The translations under genes were made by a program, and so were the position numbers. A model generated the notes under the pieces. The model was not told the DNA's origin. It ran no database searches and worked only from the letters and a program-made list of their open reading frames with translations. A stretch of 64,000 nucleotides of DNA from Tricholoma matsutake (Eukaryota; Basidiomycota; Agaricomycetes; Agaricales; Tricholomataceae): positions 2,790,001 to 2,854,000 of the forward strand of contig AP026543.1 of the NCBI GenBank assembly GCA_026075535.2, in the 5' to 3' direction. The first letter of the stretch is position 1; each line of letters starts with the position of its first letter. Below, one piece after another: positions 33,130 to 44,600 of this stretch.

Positions 33130-34373
33130 TCGCTGCGAATAGGAAAATCCTGCTCCTCTACAACTTCCAGCTTAACCTCCTCTGCAACTTGATCCTTCGC
33201 TTCCTCAACATCTACAAGCGCCAACAAATCTTGCAGGAGTTCATCTCGTCCCTCGGGGGTGAGCATGCGGATATCCTGACGATGGGGACACACTCCAGCC
33301 CTGTGTCCAGGTTCCCCACAATGGTAGCAGAGATCCAACTTACGTGCACGGCTGCGGGCTGCATCAACATCCATTGGTACTGGGACATTGACGGCTGGTG
33401 TGGGAGTTTGATGAACAGGAATGGGGTTAGGGCGGGGAAGGCTTTGATTGAAGGTGTAGGGTGTATGAGTGGTAGTTGGAGCACGGAATGCAGCATTAAA
33501 TGCCGCATTTGTGAGTCAGTTCTCGTCACAGAGTGAAGCAGCTTCATACCAAGCAAGGATATCATCGTCCGCTGGGCGCCCTTCCAACATCTGTGCAATC
33601 TGGTCCTGAATTTCTCGGTTGAGCCCCTGTCGGAACTTCACCACCACTGGTAACCCACTCCCATATCCTGCCATGTCCACCAAATCCTTGAACTCATCGA
33701 TATAGTCGTCCATGGATCGACGTCCCTGGTGGTAAGTGGATGACTCAAGTCGTGTCACTGCTCGGTGGCATTCATTGAGGGGGCAGAAGTGGCGTATGAA
33801 CTCAGCTCAAAAGTCACCCCAAGTGGAGAAAGGTAGAGAACTGAATTCCTTAGTTTGACGTAGGATACGGTCCACATAGAGATAGGTGCGTTCAGATTTC
33901 ATGTATGTGAAGGCCCAATAAATTTTTGCAGCCTCATCGATGAATTGATGCGACTGGAGACTAATGTATAACTCACAGGAATTAAGGAATGCACGTCCCT
34001 GCGCACATGCACCATTAAATTCGGCAGGGGGGGACGGTTTGATCTGGGCACGTTCCTTAGTGGACGCGTTTGGCAAAACGTTGTTGTTGGGTGTGCTTGG
34101 AGTCGTAAAGGGGGAACTATTGGTCGTAGGGTTAGCCTGGAGGGTCCTAACGAAGTTTTCAATCGTAGATTTAAGCTAGTCGATTTGTGTGCGCATTCCA
34201 GAAACATCGCTTTCAAGTGCGTCGAAGCGTTCTGATGCGTCCATGTCACTAGGGAGCACGTTTGGCGAAAATGGCGGCGTAATAAAGGCGAGAGTATCTG
34301 GAACGGTGTGTAGGGACTCTGTGGAGCTTTGGGAAGCGTCGTCCAGTCCGTACCTGCCTATCTTGGGCAGCAC
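33126..34373 (-). pseudogene. family B gag with in-frame stops
   Basis: One reading frame from MLPKIGRYGLDD (34373) through a capsid-like region (FNGACAQGRAFLNSCELYI, YWAFTYMKSERTYLYVDRIL, MDDYIDEFKDLVDMAGYG) to the CCHC knuckle CYHCGEPGHRAGVC (about 33285-33330). It is interrupted by TAG near 34176, TGA near 33807 and TGA near 33516. Apart from these stops the sequence is well preserved, which fits recent, point-mutational inactivation. Confidence 0.85.
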
Positions 34374-34398
34374 GTTCGCGATTTTCGGGCCTTAGGGG

Positions 34399-34408
34399 AG
34401 AGTTTTCT
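34399..34408 (-). promoter_or_regulatory. primer-binding site, likely self-priming (family B)
   Basis: On the element strand AGAAAACTCT lies two bases after the 5' LTR. It is the exact complement of AGAGTTTTCT inside the LTR (complement of 34512-34521). This matches the Tf1/sushi self-priming arrangement and parallels family A. Confidence 0.6.
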
Positions 34409-34410
34409 AC

Positions 34411-34836
34411 TATAAGGGCAACCTAAGCCTCTAGCAAAGGGAAATCCGAAGTTAAAATTATGCTACATAATACAGGGATTGGGGGCGCACCTAGCAAAGG
34501 GAAATCCGAAGAGAAAACTCTAAGGATCCCCTTGCTGATGCCCAGTATATGTGAAGACGACAAAAATCAAATATAACCTAAAAATAGAAAAAGGCAGAGA
34601 TAGGCGGATCAAGGCCGCCAAATGACATCATACCAAGGGGTATGTGTCGGAAGGGGTACTCCGCCTCTAAATATAAAAGTGTCAACATATACAAACATGA
34701 TAGCAAGGGAAAATTAGTAATAAAATCCGGAAAAATCATAGAAAATGAAGAATAGAAGGAAATGAGGTGGGGAAAAATATGGGACAAACATAAAAAATAG
34801 GAAAAACACACAGGGCACCCCCCTAGTCCCCTTACA
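34411..34836 (-). repeat. family B 5' LTR
   Basis: 426 bp, ends TGTAAGG and CCTTATA on the minus strand; followed by target duplication TGGTA. Confidence 0.95.
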
Positions 34837-35002
34837 TGGTAACAATCTGGACAGATTTTCCAAAAATTTTGGAAAAGGCTGGGAGCAAATCCAGACAAAA
34901 TCAAAGAATTTTTTGAAAAGGCTGGGTCCCTCTGTCTGGATGGAAATCATTTTTCAGCATATAGCTAGGTACACAATCTGGACACAAAGTCATTGACCCA
35001 TG

Positions 35003-35084
35003 GTGTACTTGGTTTAGTGCCACCTGTAGAGATCTGAGTGTGTAAAGAGGTGTAAAGTCTGGGGTTTGAGTCCCTCTCACTGTA
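35003..35084 (+). other. tRNA-like sequence inside element D
   Basis: A box-A-like segment (TTGGTTTAGTGCC, about 35009-35021) and a box-B-like GGGTTTGAGTCCC (35062-35074) are spaced as in a tRNA gene, but the stems are poorly paired. It is probably a captured, decayed tRNA or SINE head. Confidence 0.4.
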
Positions 35085-35212
35085 TACTTTTTGCACCTGT
35101 TCATGCTAGGACGCACACATTATTTTATTGAAATTCTGCCATTGCGTGACCCTGCCATCTCTTTTTGGTGTCATCTATCCAGCAACACAGTACACCTGTC
35201 AAAGCTCTTCTC

Positions 35213-35639
35213 TGTAAGGGGACTAGGGGGGTGCCCTGTGTGTTTTTCCTATTTTTTATGTTCATCCTATATTTTTCCCCACCTCATTTCCTTCTATTCT
35301 TCATTTTCTATGATTTTTCCGGATTTTATTACTAATTTTCCCTTGCTATCATGTTTGTACATGTTGACACTTTTATATTTAGAGGCGGAGTACCCCTTCC
35401 GACACATACCCCTTGGTATGATGTCATTCAGCGGCCTTGATCCACCTATCTCTGCCTTTTTCTATTTTTAGGTTATATTTGATTTTTGTCATCTTCACAT
35501 ATACTGGGCATCAGCAAGGGGATCCTTAGAGTTTTCTCTTCGGATTTCCCTTTGCTAGGTGTGCCCCCAATCCCTGTATTATGTAGCATAATTTTTAACT
35601 TTGGATTTCCCTTTGCTAGAGGCTTAGGTTGCCCTTATA
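35213..35639 (+). mobile_element. solo LTR, family B, plus orientation
   Basis: 427 bp from TGTAAGGGG to CCCTTATA, flanked by the 5-bp duplication TTCTC (35208-35212, 35640-35644). It lies inside element D, oriented opposite to the full-length B element. Confidence 0.95.
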
Positions 35640-35674
35640 TTCTCATTCTCCATTAAGCAATCTCATCTCTTATT

Positions 35675-36236
35675 ATGGATAGCTGTGGCTCGCCCATTGA
35701 GCTTGACAAGGATGTTCCTTTCATCAAAGGTGAATGGATTGGTCAAAGGAAAAAAATTGCTGATGTTCCTGCCTTTGTGCGATGGGAGAAAGACAAAGTC
35801 ATGGAAATTCCCCTCGACTTCCTCCAGAGCACAAAATTCCCAGACTTCAGGTTGATGACTATGGGATCATAGTGGTCCCAACTGGTGGCGTGATGGTCAG
35901 ACGAGGTAAGTTCTAACATTCTCTGAACATCTTCATCCTCAGTGAAACTCCCATGCTTGCAGTTATTGCACTTTACTCCAAAACAGGAGGCAAAAATGGC
36001 AAGCATAGCTCTGTCAGTGAGTCATTGAAGATTTCCACAATATCTTACATGGGCGTTCAAGTCTTTGAATACATGTATGCTCGACAATTCCGCTCTGTGC
36101 CAGCTGCCACTGCAATCTTTCAAACACGTCAATTTCTAATGCTCCCGTCGATCAATTTTCTGATGCTCCTCAACTACAAGGAAACCTCTCAGCAACAGGG
36201 CTCTATTCTTGAGCTCTCACCTGATGATTTAAATTG
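35675..36236 (+). other. short unassigned open frames in element D
   Basis: Two plus-strand frames (35675-35872, starting MDSCGSPIELDKDVPFIKGE, and 35953-36237) could be exons joined by an intron around 35905-35955 (GTAAGTTC...). I do not recognise a domain. They could be remains of a gene carried by element D, whose own transposase is not visible. Confidence 0.3.
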
Positions 36237-36633
36237 ATTTTGCACACTGCAAAAGGCTGACAAGCAATTGCAAGCTGCATTAATGCTCTCATGGAAGTGA
36301 GGTGAAAACTCTGATGGTTGAAGATTGGGTGTTACTAGCTACTTAATCAATAAATCTTCCTATCAACTGTACCTACTGCTTTTCAGTGTTTTTAGGTCTC
36401 TAATCCCTTGTTTCCTGCATTTTTGAGATCCCCTGCCTCATCTGTGGTGATTTTAGGCCAGATCCTGCTGATCTGGACAAATTTGGGTGAAAAAAAGGCT
36501 GGGTACTGTGGTCTGGACAAATTTTAGGAATTTGGGGGGAGGCCAGGTGCAATCTGGACAAATTACCCAACCCTCAGTCCAGATGAAAGGTGCCTTTTCA
36601 GGATCAGACCTCACCTACCATTGCCCAGGGTCC

Positions 36634-39072
36634 TATGTTTGCCAATTGTGATCCATTGCTGAGATATGATGGCTTGATGTGTGCCAAAATGTTATTTTGA
36701 CATGTTTTCTTATTTCCTGCTTGTGCCTGATATGGTAATCCACCATGTCGAGCATTATTTCTTCACCTCTTGCCTCAAAACTTGTTGCACATCTCAAGCA
36801 CATCTATCACATCCCAGTCTGCTCTTCATTTGCATGTATTTATGGGTTTTGGAACATTAGTTACTTATCATAAGGCTGGGTAACATGTTTCTTGATCCTA
36901 AGATCACTATGACCTTGAGTTGATGATTGCGAGCACATGGACCTGCTACCACCTTCAACCTTCTTGTACATTGTTCTCATCACTATTCCTGTCCTTTAAA
37001 TGATACCCCACTATTTTTATATATTTTTGTTCTCTCATATGTGACATACTTACACTAAAATGCCATTTTTTGCATACCTGTACTTCAAAATGAAGTTTTT
37101 GTCCAAGGATGACATTGGGGAAAAATTGGCTATGCAGGTACATAGCTGTATCATTAAATATTATTATAAGACTCTCAAGACACCCAACCAAGGTAACTTC
37201 TTCCTCTAACAGCCAACCTCCTCATCCCTCTTGATGCTGCCTCAGCCAGACTTTTGCACCAGAAGCATAGAGGGAGTTACAGAGGCTATAATGGAATAAT
37301 GATATGTGGACATGTATTTATGAAAATTTTGAAGGCTTCTCTGAGCTGCATTCCTTCTGCTGCATTGATGGGGGCTGAGAATATTGCGAGGAGAAGGAGG
37401 GACAACTCAAATGCATTTTAAGGCATTAAACTACTTTATATGAGTTGAAATGCATATTTGCATACAATTATGCCTCTGTATATAAAGTGGTGACCTGTTA
37501 ACAGTCAAAGACACTTTCCACAATGACAATGTGCAGCATATCAACATAATTTCCCACACCTGGCTGACTTGCCAGTTTTGCTTAATTTGGCAGTCTCTGC
37601 TGCAAAATATTCACAGCATGCATAATACTGAATGTAAAAATACAAAACCTATATCAGCTACTTCACAACATCCTGGCCAAGGGTCCAATAACAGCTAAAC
37701 ACCATTAATCATTCATATTCAATCCCCTTTCATCCTGGACTCTTACATGGCTGACTACCCGACCTTCCATAGTAACATAGAGTATTATCAAATAGTCATT
37801 TTCACCTTACACTTATGGGTCTCTTCTTTTTGTTGAGGGGTTCTACTATATGTACAAGGCTAGATAATCACATGTATATGTATATATAGAACTGGGGATA
37901 TGTCCACATGAGTAAGGGAGGCATGAAAGGGACATATTTGACAAGATGGAGAGAGTGGATACTGTTTGCTGAACTTGTAGATCCTATACAGCAATAAAAG
38001 TGTATGGAGATTGGTACTGGTATGTACTGAAGGGTTATGAATGGGTTTGGGAGGCTGGGGAGTGGGTTAGGTGTCAAAGCAATAGTATGAGGTGCAGAAG
38101 TGTGGGTGGGGGACATGTAGGTTCTGGTTCAGGTCATCAAAACTCCAGGGAATGAGTATGGGTGGTCCATAAAAGTGAGGAAATGAGACTTCCAAAAGGA
38201 AGAGGGGAAAAGAGTGGCCATGGGTGATGAACGATGGAGCATGTCATAGTAGACAACTATGAGAGGTCGTTGAATGGTTGGATATTGTATGATGAGAGTG
38301 GATGGACAAGAATCTGAAGGATTGTGTTTTGATGTAAAAACATAGTCATTATCTACAGGAATAGAATTCGCAAGGGAACTGAAAGGCACAAAGTCAGTTC
38401 TAAAAGCTAAATAAACTTGTACTACACCTTTGTGTGTAGAAAACTTATTCCTTTCTTGTAGAGGATACAACTTAAGGAGATGGGCGCTAAAGAAGAGAAA
38501 AGATTTTATGCTGCTTTTGACAGGTGGCAGGACACCTAAATACAAAACACAAGAGAAAATGGCACCACCTGTGTACTCTTGCACTGGTCTGACTGCAGAT
38601 CAACAATGTAAACTAATTAAGATGATAGAACAGTTGCATCGCATGTGATATTGAGAAGTTTGGGAAGATGGAGATAAAGAGGCCTCATACAAGTGTAGCC
38701 CAAAATCCAGAGGCCAGGCAATTGCTCAGGGAGACGATTGCAAACCCATGAGTCTTATTGATGTGGATTGCCTGCCCCCTTCAAGTGCAAGACTCTCCAG
38801 GATGCAACACTCAACCCTACATCCCAGAATCCAAAATCCAAGGTGGCACCCATACAGCAGAGAAGAGACCAGCTGACACAAGGAAAAACATCGAATGTCA
38901 CAAAAGTTAATCAAACATATTGAAGATGAAGCCCAGATAGCCAAAAATATCAATCAAAAAAGGCTTCTTTGGCTAGTCACTCCAGGCTTGATCCAAGAAG
39001 TTGACCTGAGAAACTTGAGTAAAGCAACCAGATTCACAGTAGGGTAAGGAATCTTGAAAAACCAGTCCATTC
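36634..39072. other. unassigned CpG-poor sequence
   Basis: About 2.4 kb with few CpGs and only short frames (the largest is 151 codons, minus, 38129-38584; not recognised). No terminal repeats or RNA genes were found by eye. Most likely old transposon debris. Confidence 0.4.
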
Positions 39073-39210
39073 TAGTGTTACCATGGCTCAAGGTGCATTT
39101 TTTGCTATCTTGGGAAATAGATTACATAAAATCACTAAAATATTTGATTGATTTTATGTAATTTATTTCCCAAGATAGCAAAAAATGCAGCTCAAGCCAT
39201 GGCAACACTA
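39073..39210. mobile_element. 138-bp foldback MITE
   Basis: Two arms of about 63 bp in inverted orientation, ends TAGTGTTACCATGGCT and its complement, around a short loop. Flanked by the 5-bp direct repeat CATTC (39068-39072, 39211-39215). A partial second copy occurs at 62782-62862. Superfamily not assigned. Confidence 0.8.
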
Positions 39211-39460
39211 CATTCAGTAACAAAAGATAAAAGCAGAGATAAACAGAAGAAGCAAGAAAGGTATAACTTAGTGACGTGTCAATGTTTGATCACTAATCTG
39301 ACATAAGCAAACATTAGCAAACACTTCTGTGCAGGATCAGTCCAAACTGTGGGTCTACACTGGACCCTATAACAATTCACAGATTATTATAATGATGTCC
39401 TCATCATTCCTGAAATGAACAAAATTAATAGCTGAAATGCATGATAGCTGCAAAATCAGC

Positions 39461-39600
39461 AATATCACAGATTATTTGCACAAAACTCTGCCACAATGAA
39501 ACAATGCAACAAAAATAACAAAATGAATGCAAAGAAAATAACAAAATGAATCAAATGCATGCAATGCAAAGAAAATAACAATGAATGTTGCTGTCACAGA
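39461..39600. repeat. degenerate AAAATAACAAAATGAATGCA-type repeat
   Basis: Short A-rich words (AAAATAACAAAATGAAT, ATGCAATGCAAAG) recur several times in about 140 bp. A CACAGATTATT word with CCTCATCA nearby recurs at about 39370-39405 and 39595-39625, so the local sequence has duplicated more than once. Confidence 0.5.
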
Positions 39601-39900
39601 TTATTCAACTGATGCCCTCATCAGATCCAAAGAAAAAGCCACACAATTCCAAGAAAAATTGATGCAAATAAAACACTTAGCAAAATGGCAAATATTCCAG
39701 GGCCCAGTGTGAAAGGTTGGCTGTTAGGAAACCACCCCATTACCTAATAAAATTTCTTTTTTATTTTATTATGTCAAATTACGCTACACTTTGATAGCAT
39801 GAGAATTTTATTTCGCATGCATCAATATGTACATGCATGTATGAGTGTGTCAGTAACAACAATGTACAATATATGTAACATAGTATATAAACCCTAAATA

Positions 39901-41487
39901 CAGTGGCCAACAAAACCATTCCAATGTTTTCAAACTTTTAATAAGTGTACTTGAATAAAATGAAATAAATTGTCACAAAATCTGAGAAAATTATGGAATA
40001 TACCTTAACATCCTATCTGATCACCTGCATAGCCACAAGATCATGTGACATTATTTAATAAGTAAACTTCATCATATACTCTAGTGACTCATTGAAACAG
40101 TTTTGTTGCACTGATTTTTGAGTATAGAATTTATGCAAATCACATGACTTTGTTGATTATTACAAACATAAGTAAACAATATCGTGTGGTACAATATATT
40201 TAAGGAGACTGGATCTCTTGCAACTTTATTCTTACCCCCCAATTCATTATGCAGAAGCTATCATCCACTCAAATACTCTGCATTCTCAATTTGCTTGATT
40301 CTGGTCTTTCTGTCTGACAAATCTCTTATCAAACTGGTCATGGCATTACTACCATCAGCCATACTCGCTCTGAGCACTGACCTGAGCTTCAGAAATTATT
40401 TGGTGGTCATCCTATAAAGCTTACTACTGCTAATGTTGACTATGCATGTCAAATTATTCGCATGGGAAAGGTTGATAATGCTACCAAAGCTGCACAAACA
40501 CTTCAGGATATCACCAACACCCCTTTCTCCTCCCAAACCCTTTGTCGACATCTTAAATCACATGGCATGAAACCTGTGGTCAAGAAGAAACATCCACTAC
40601 TCAAACCTCATCACCGATGCGCATGATTGGAGTTTGCTGAGTGGCATGCAGAGTGGACACTTGAGGATTGGAAAAGAGACATATGGTCAGATGAGACTAA
40701 AATTAATTATTTGGGATCAGATGGAAGAAAATATATGTGGAAAGATAGTGATGAAGGTCTGAGTGATAGGCTTGTTGAGGGAACAGTGAAGTTTGGAGGA
40801 GGGAATTTGATGTTGTGGGGGGTGCATGGGATGGGATGGGGTTGGATATGCTACTAGGATTGAAGGAAAGATGGATGCTGAACTTTATGTCAGCATTATG
40901 GATGATGAGCTTCAGCAAACACTGGAGCTTTGGGGTAAAACTACTGATGATATGATATTTCAGCAGGACAATGACCCCAAACATACCAGCAAAAAGGCCA
41001 AGAAGTGGTTTGAAGACAATGATATTACTGTCCTCAAGTGGCCTGCACAGTCTCCTGACCTCAATCCTATAGAACATCTTTGGCATCATCTCAAAAAGAA
41101 GCTTGAAGAGTATGAGGAACCAGCCAACAGTGTTACAGAGCTTTGGGAGAGGGTACAGGTGGAATGGGAGAAGATACCAAAGGAGGAGTGTCAGAAATTG
41201 ATTGAAAGCATGCCTAAAAGACTTGCTGCAGTAGTTAAGTGGCTATACCAAGTACTAATTTATACTCAAAAAATCAGTGCAACAAAACTGTTCCAATGAG
41301 TCACTAGAGTATATGATGAAGTTTACTTATTAAATAATGTCACATGATCTTGTGGCTATGCAGGTGATCAGATAGGATGTTAAGGTATATTCCATAATTT
41401 TCTCAGATTTTATGACAATTTATTTCATTTTATTCAAGTACACTTGTTAAAAGTTTGAAAACATTGGAACAGTTTTGTTGGCCACTG
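39901..41487 (+). mobile_element. Tc1/mariner transposon with about 230-bp inverted repeats
   Basis: 1587 bp flanked by TA (39899-39900, 41488-41489). The ends are CAGTGGCCAACAAAAC and its complement. The inverted repeats are unusually long for many Tc1 elements: 39901 to about 40134 pairs with about 41258-41487. It encodes one decayed transposase and sits inside a family-A solo LTR. Confidence 0.93.
40244..41299 (+). pseudogene. Tc1 transposase (DD34E), broken
   Basis: DNA transposase. Helix-turn-helix-like N-terminal part (QISYQTGHGITTISHTRSEH, 40300-40365), then KLFGGHPIKLT and LCRHLKSHGM. The catalytic core has IWSDETKINYLG (first Asp, about 40690), QQDNDPKHTS (second Asp, about 40968) and NPIEHLWHHL (Glu, about 41070). 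There are 34 residues between the second Asp and the Glu, hence DD34E. Three TGA codons (near 40318, 40380 and 40625), at least some in contexts where CGA would be expected, and one frame shift near 40830 disable it. Confidence 0.88.
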
Positions 41488-41697
41488 TATATGCCTAGGG
41501 GACCCCAGTTGTGTTCTCTTAGGTATTCCACCTATGCTTGTGGTGTGAAAGGCCTTTGTCAACAAACTCATTTATTAATAACCCCTCGCATCAAAACCAT
41601 CAATTCCCCCATCACGTGCATGGATCCCGCCCCCTTCTTGTAGAGAGAACCCCCATGGTCTTAGCTAGCAGATAGTGGGTGTTGCCCTAACATTGGC

Positions 41698-44600
41698 CAT
41701 GCTTGTATCACCTTCAAGTCATCATACTTGTCCATTTTTGCCTGATACTGTTGTGGGTTCCCAGAGTCCAATAGGGTTCAACTCTGAAGTAGTTAGTGCT
41801 TGCGCAATTGTAGGGCACTCACAGAGGTGCATATGTGTCCCTTCAAACATTGGTGTCCACAGAAGTTGGAAGTTTGGAGATTCTAAAGCATAAACTGATG
41901 CCACCAAACCTTGAATGCAATATCCTTTGTTGTTTCCAACTCTCTTCATGGCAATGGTAGTTGGGTCTTTCCAATCATATGTTACATATTTGATTTTGAG
42001 CATGCCATGATACATGGATTTGATGGCTTGATAGTTGGCCCTATAGTAAAAGATTTTCAGTCATGACACAGTATATAACTCACATTTTACTGTCCCATCT
42101 AACTCTTGTAGCTGGTAGACAAGACTTCAGACTTTCTCATGGACAATAAAAGGCCCTGTCCATTGCAACATGCCCTTGTTCCCCATTCTGTGAGTCCAAC
42201 CATGTCTCATGTGTGACAACCCATGTTCCTACCTTAAACTCACCTGACAAAAGTTTGGCATGGTGTTTCTGGTTGAAATTGTTGACAGCTTGTTGCTGCA
42301 TGCATTTCTGTTCTGCAAGACCTTGAACTAAATGTTGATCCCATCAAACAATCTGTTGTGTGTGTATTGCTATCAAATCAGCTGTCAAGTGGATGGTGTG
42401 CCAATCCAGAGTATCCCATGTCCTGTCTGAAATATCAAATGCCAACAACAGTGACCTACCATACAACAAGTAGTAGGGTGGAAACCCTGTGACATGCGAA
42501 GTCATGCAATGCATAGCCAAAAGTCATGCAATGCATAGCCAAAAGGCATGCATGCAAGAATAAAGGCCACTTTGATTTGTCAGTGCCACAAACATGAAAT
42601 AAAGACTCATATAAAGTGGGGTGCACACATTCAGCAACAGACTTGTTGCATGGGGAGTAAGGCATAGCCATGATTGTAATGATGCCATATTGCTTGAATA
42701 AAAATTTGACCATGCCTTTGAATTCAGTTCCACCATCAATAATAAAGAAGGGAATACAACCAAAATGGCAGATAATTTCTTTGAACACGAACTTTGCCCA
42801 CAACTCAGAACTATTCTTTCTTGATGTGCATCCCTCAGCCCAACCTATAGCTGGTTCAATAGCCTGCAGTAGGTAATTCATACTACCATATCCCTCAGGC
42901 ATGTGTACAGTGTCGAGGTCAAAGCGATGCAATATTGCAGTGTTCCATGTAGGCAAAAACAGTACCTTGGGACATGATGCTGATTGTAACTGACAGATTG
43001 TGCATGGCACTACAAAAAATGCAATTTCATTGAACATATTTGGCCAATAGAATTGGTTGGTCAGGTGTTTGTGGATAATGTCTCATCCTTGATGTCCAGC
43101 ATCATTATGAGCTTCAGCGATGAGTTTCTGTTGATGAACAAGGTCAGTGATCATGAGTCAAGGAGTCTTACCAGCCCATCCAATTTTCCACAATTGGCCA
43201 TCATGGTGTATGAACTGATGTGCTTGCTTTGTGAACTTCTTCAGCTTGTCCTGTTGACTACATTGTTGTGGCAGTGTCCCATCCCTAAGAAACATCAGTA
43301 TCTCCTTCCATAATTTAGGGGACTCATCGTCTTTTATACCAAACCTGTTCCCAATGCATGCAATCACTTCTCATCCAGGTGGCCCTAGTTCATATTGCTG
43401 GCAGTCTCCCTTGGATGTGAATTTGTCACCATCATTCAAAGCTTCAGAAATATAACAACACAGATATTCCTTCCCACAAATCAAGAATACTTTGCCACCA
43501 AGTTTCCACTCCACTGTTCACTCTGTCTTGACACTCCTGTAGAAAAAGTCCATCCCAACAAAATCTTCTATATAGTCTGCAGAGAGTAGAGAATGCAAGG
43601 CAAGAGGCACAGCATGGCCTTGTGGTGATTCCAGGTTGTTGCAGCCAACCAATGACACATTGATCCCTGTCCTTCTTACATTGTTGGGAACAGTTGCCAG
43701 GTAGGACAAATCAAGTGCCGATGTTGTTGATTCATAGGTTATACTGACTCCAGGAGTTGACATCACTTGGATCGTAGACCAAGAGTTAAAAAAATCTGAA
43801 ATATCTGAGCCCTGTCAGTTCGCTGTATAACTGCAAAATATGAAAAATTATGAGACTAATGTAGCCATTGAAAAGCAAACCAGGGTTGTTGAACCAATAA
43901 ATGAGTGGAGATATTCTTCCACATCTTCATTGTCATCAGAATCAAGTGGGGAAGGTTTGCATTGAGAAAGACCATCTGGAACCTTATGCTTTTCAGCAGG
44001 CATGTGTAGAAGATTGAAGTCAAAAAGTTGGATGTACAGAAGCCACTGGGTCATCAGGGCATTAGGGAGGTCTAGTGAGTGGATCATTTTGAGAAGGAAT
44101 TTTGCATCCACCTCAATCCCAAAATAAATTCCCCATACTCGATGTTGAAGTTTCTTCAGCACCTGAAATACTCCATAAAGCTCTGCTTTGGGTTGTGAGT
44201 ACCTGGATTCAGTCTCATTGTAAGTGCATGAGCCAAAAAGAACTGGGTGCTTCTTGGCCCTCTGAATTTGGTAAATGACCCATCCTGATCCATGAATTGA
44301 AGAATCCACTGCTACTATGACCAGTCCTTCATTGCTTTGTGGTCATTCATGTCTATAAATCAGTTTTGCCTTTTCATAATCAATACAGGAGCAGTCATTA
44401 TTAAATCTTTTATCTTTTGCTGGGTTTTGCATGCTGCAGGACTGAAAAACAAGGACTTGCCCATTGTGTGTGTCAGCAAAGTCAATGGTTGAACAATCAG
44501 AGAGAAACCCTTTATCCATTTATGGCCTACTCCCACAGTTCCTAGGAAAGAACGAACATCAGAGACTGACCCCAGATCTGGCCAGTTCAACACTTTCAAA

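Larger units (their letters stand above)
28791..34836 (-). mobile_element. Ty3/gypsy chromovirus, family B, nearly intact
   Basis: A 6046-bp minus-strand element with LTRs at 28791-29215 and 34411-34836. They differ at about eight positions, so the insertion is young. The 5-bp duplication TGGTA (28786-28790, 34837-34841) flanks it. It carries gag with a CCHC knuckle, then protease, RT, RNase H, integrase and chromodomain in one frame. A purine tract AGAGAGGGGGTGA abuts the 3' LTR on the element strand. Three TGA or TAG stops in gag, one TGA between protease and RT, and loss of the RT catalytic box indicate that this copy cannot move by itself. Confidence 0.95.
28757..36633. mobile_element. 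TIR-bounded element D, split by gypsy B and a solo LTR
   Basis: The segment at 28757-28786 (CAGGACCCCGGGAAATGGTA and on) is the inverted copy of 36604-36633, over about 30 bp with few mismatches. Inside each end are several copies of a TCTGGACAAATT-like word in both orientations (34845-34955 and 36470-36600), the usual subterminal repeats of hAT-like elements. Without the nested gypsy element and solo LTR it would be about 1.4 kb. I found no convincing target duplication and no transposase; short frames at 35675-36236 are unassigned. Confidence 0.65.
39722..41692 (+). mobile_element. solo LTR, family A, split by a Tc1 element
   Basis: LTR sequence from TGTTAGGAAACC (39722) to GCCCTAACA (41692) with the Tc1 transposon 39901-41487 inside. 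Flanked by the 5-bp duplication TTGGC (39717-39721, 41693-41697). Many CpG sites of the family are TpG/CpA here, so the copy is old. Confidence 0.93.
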
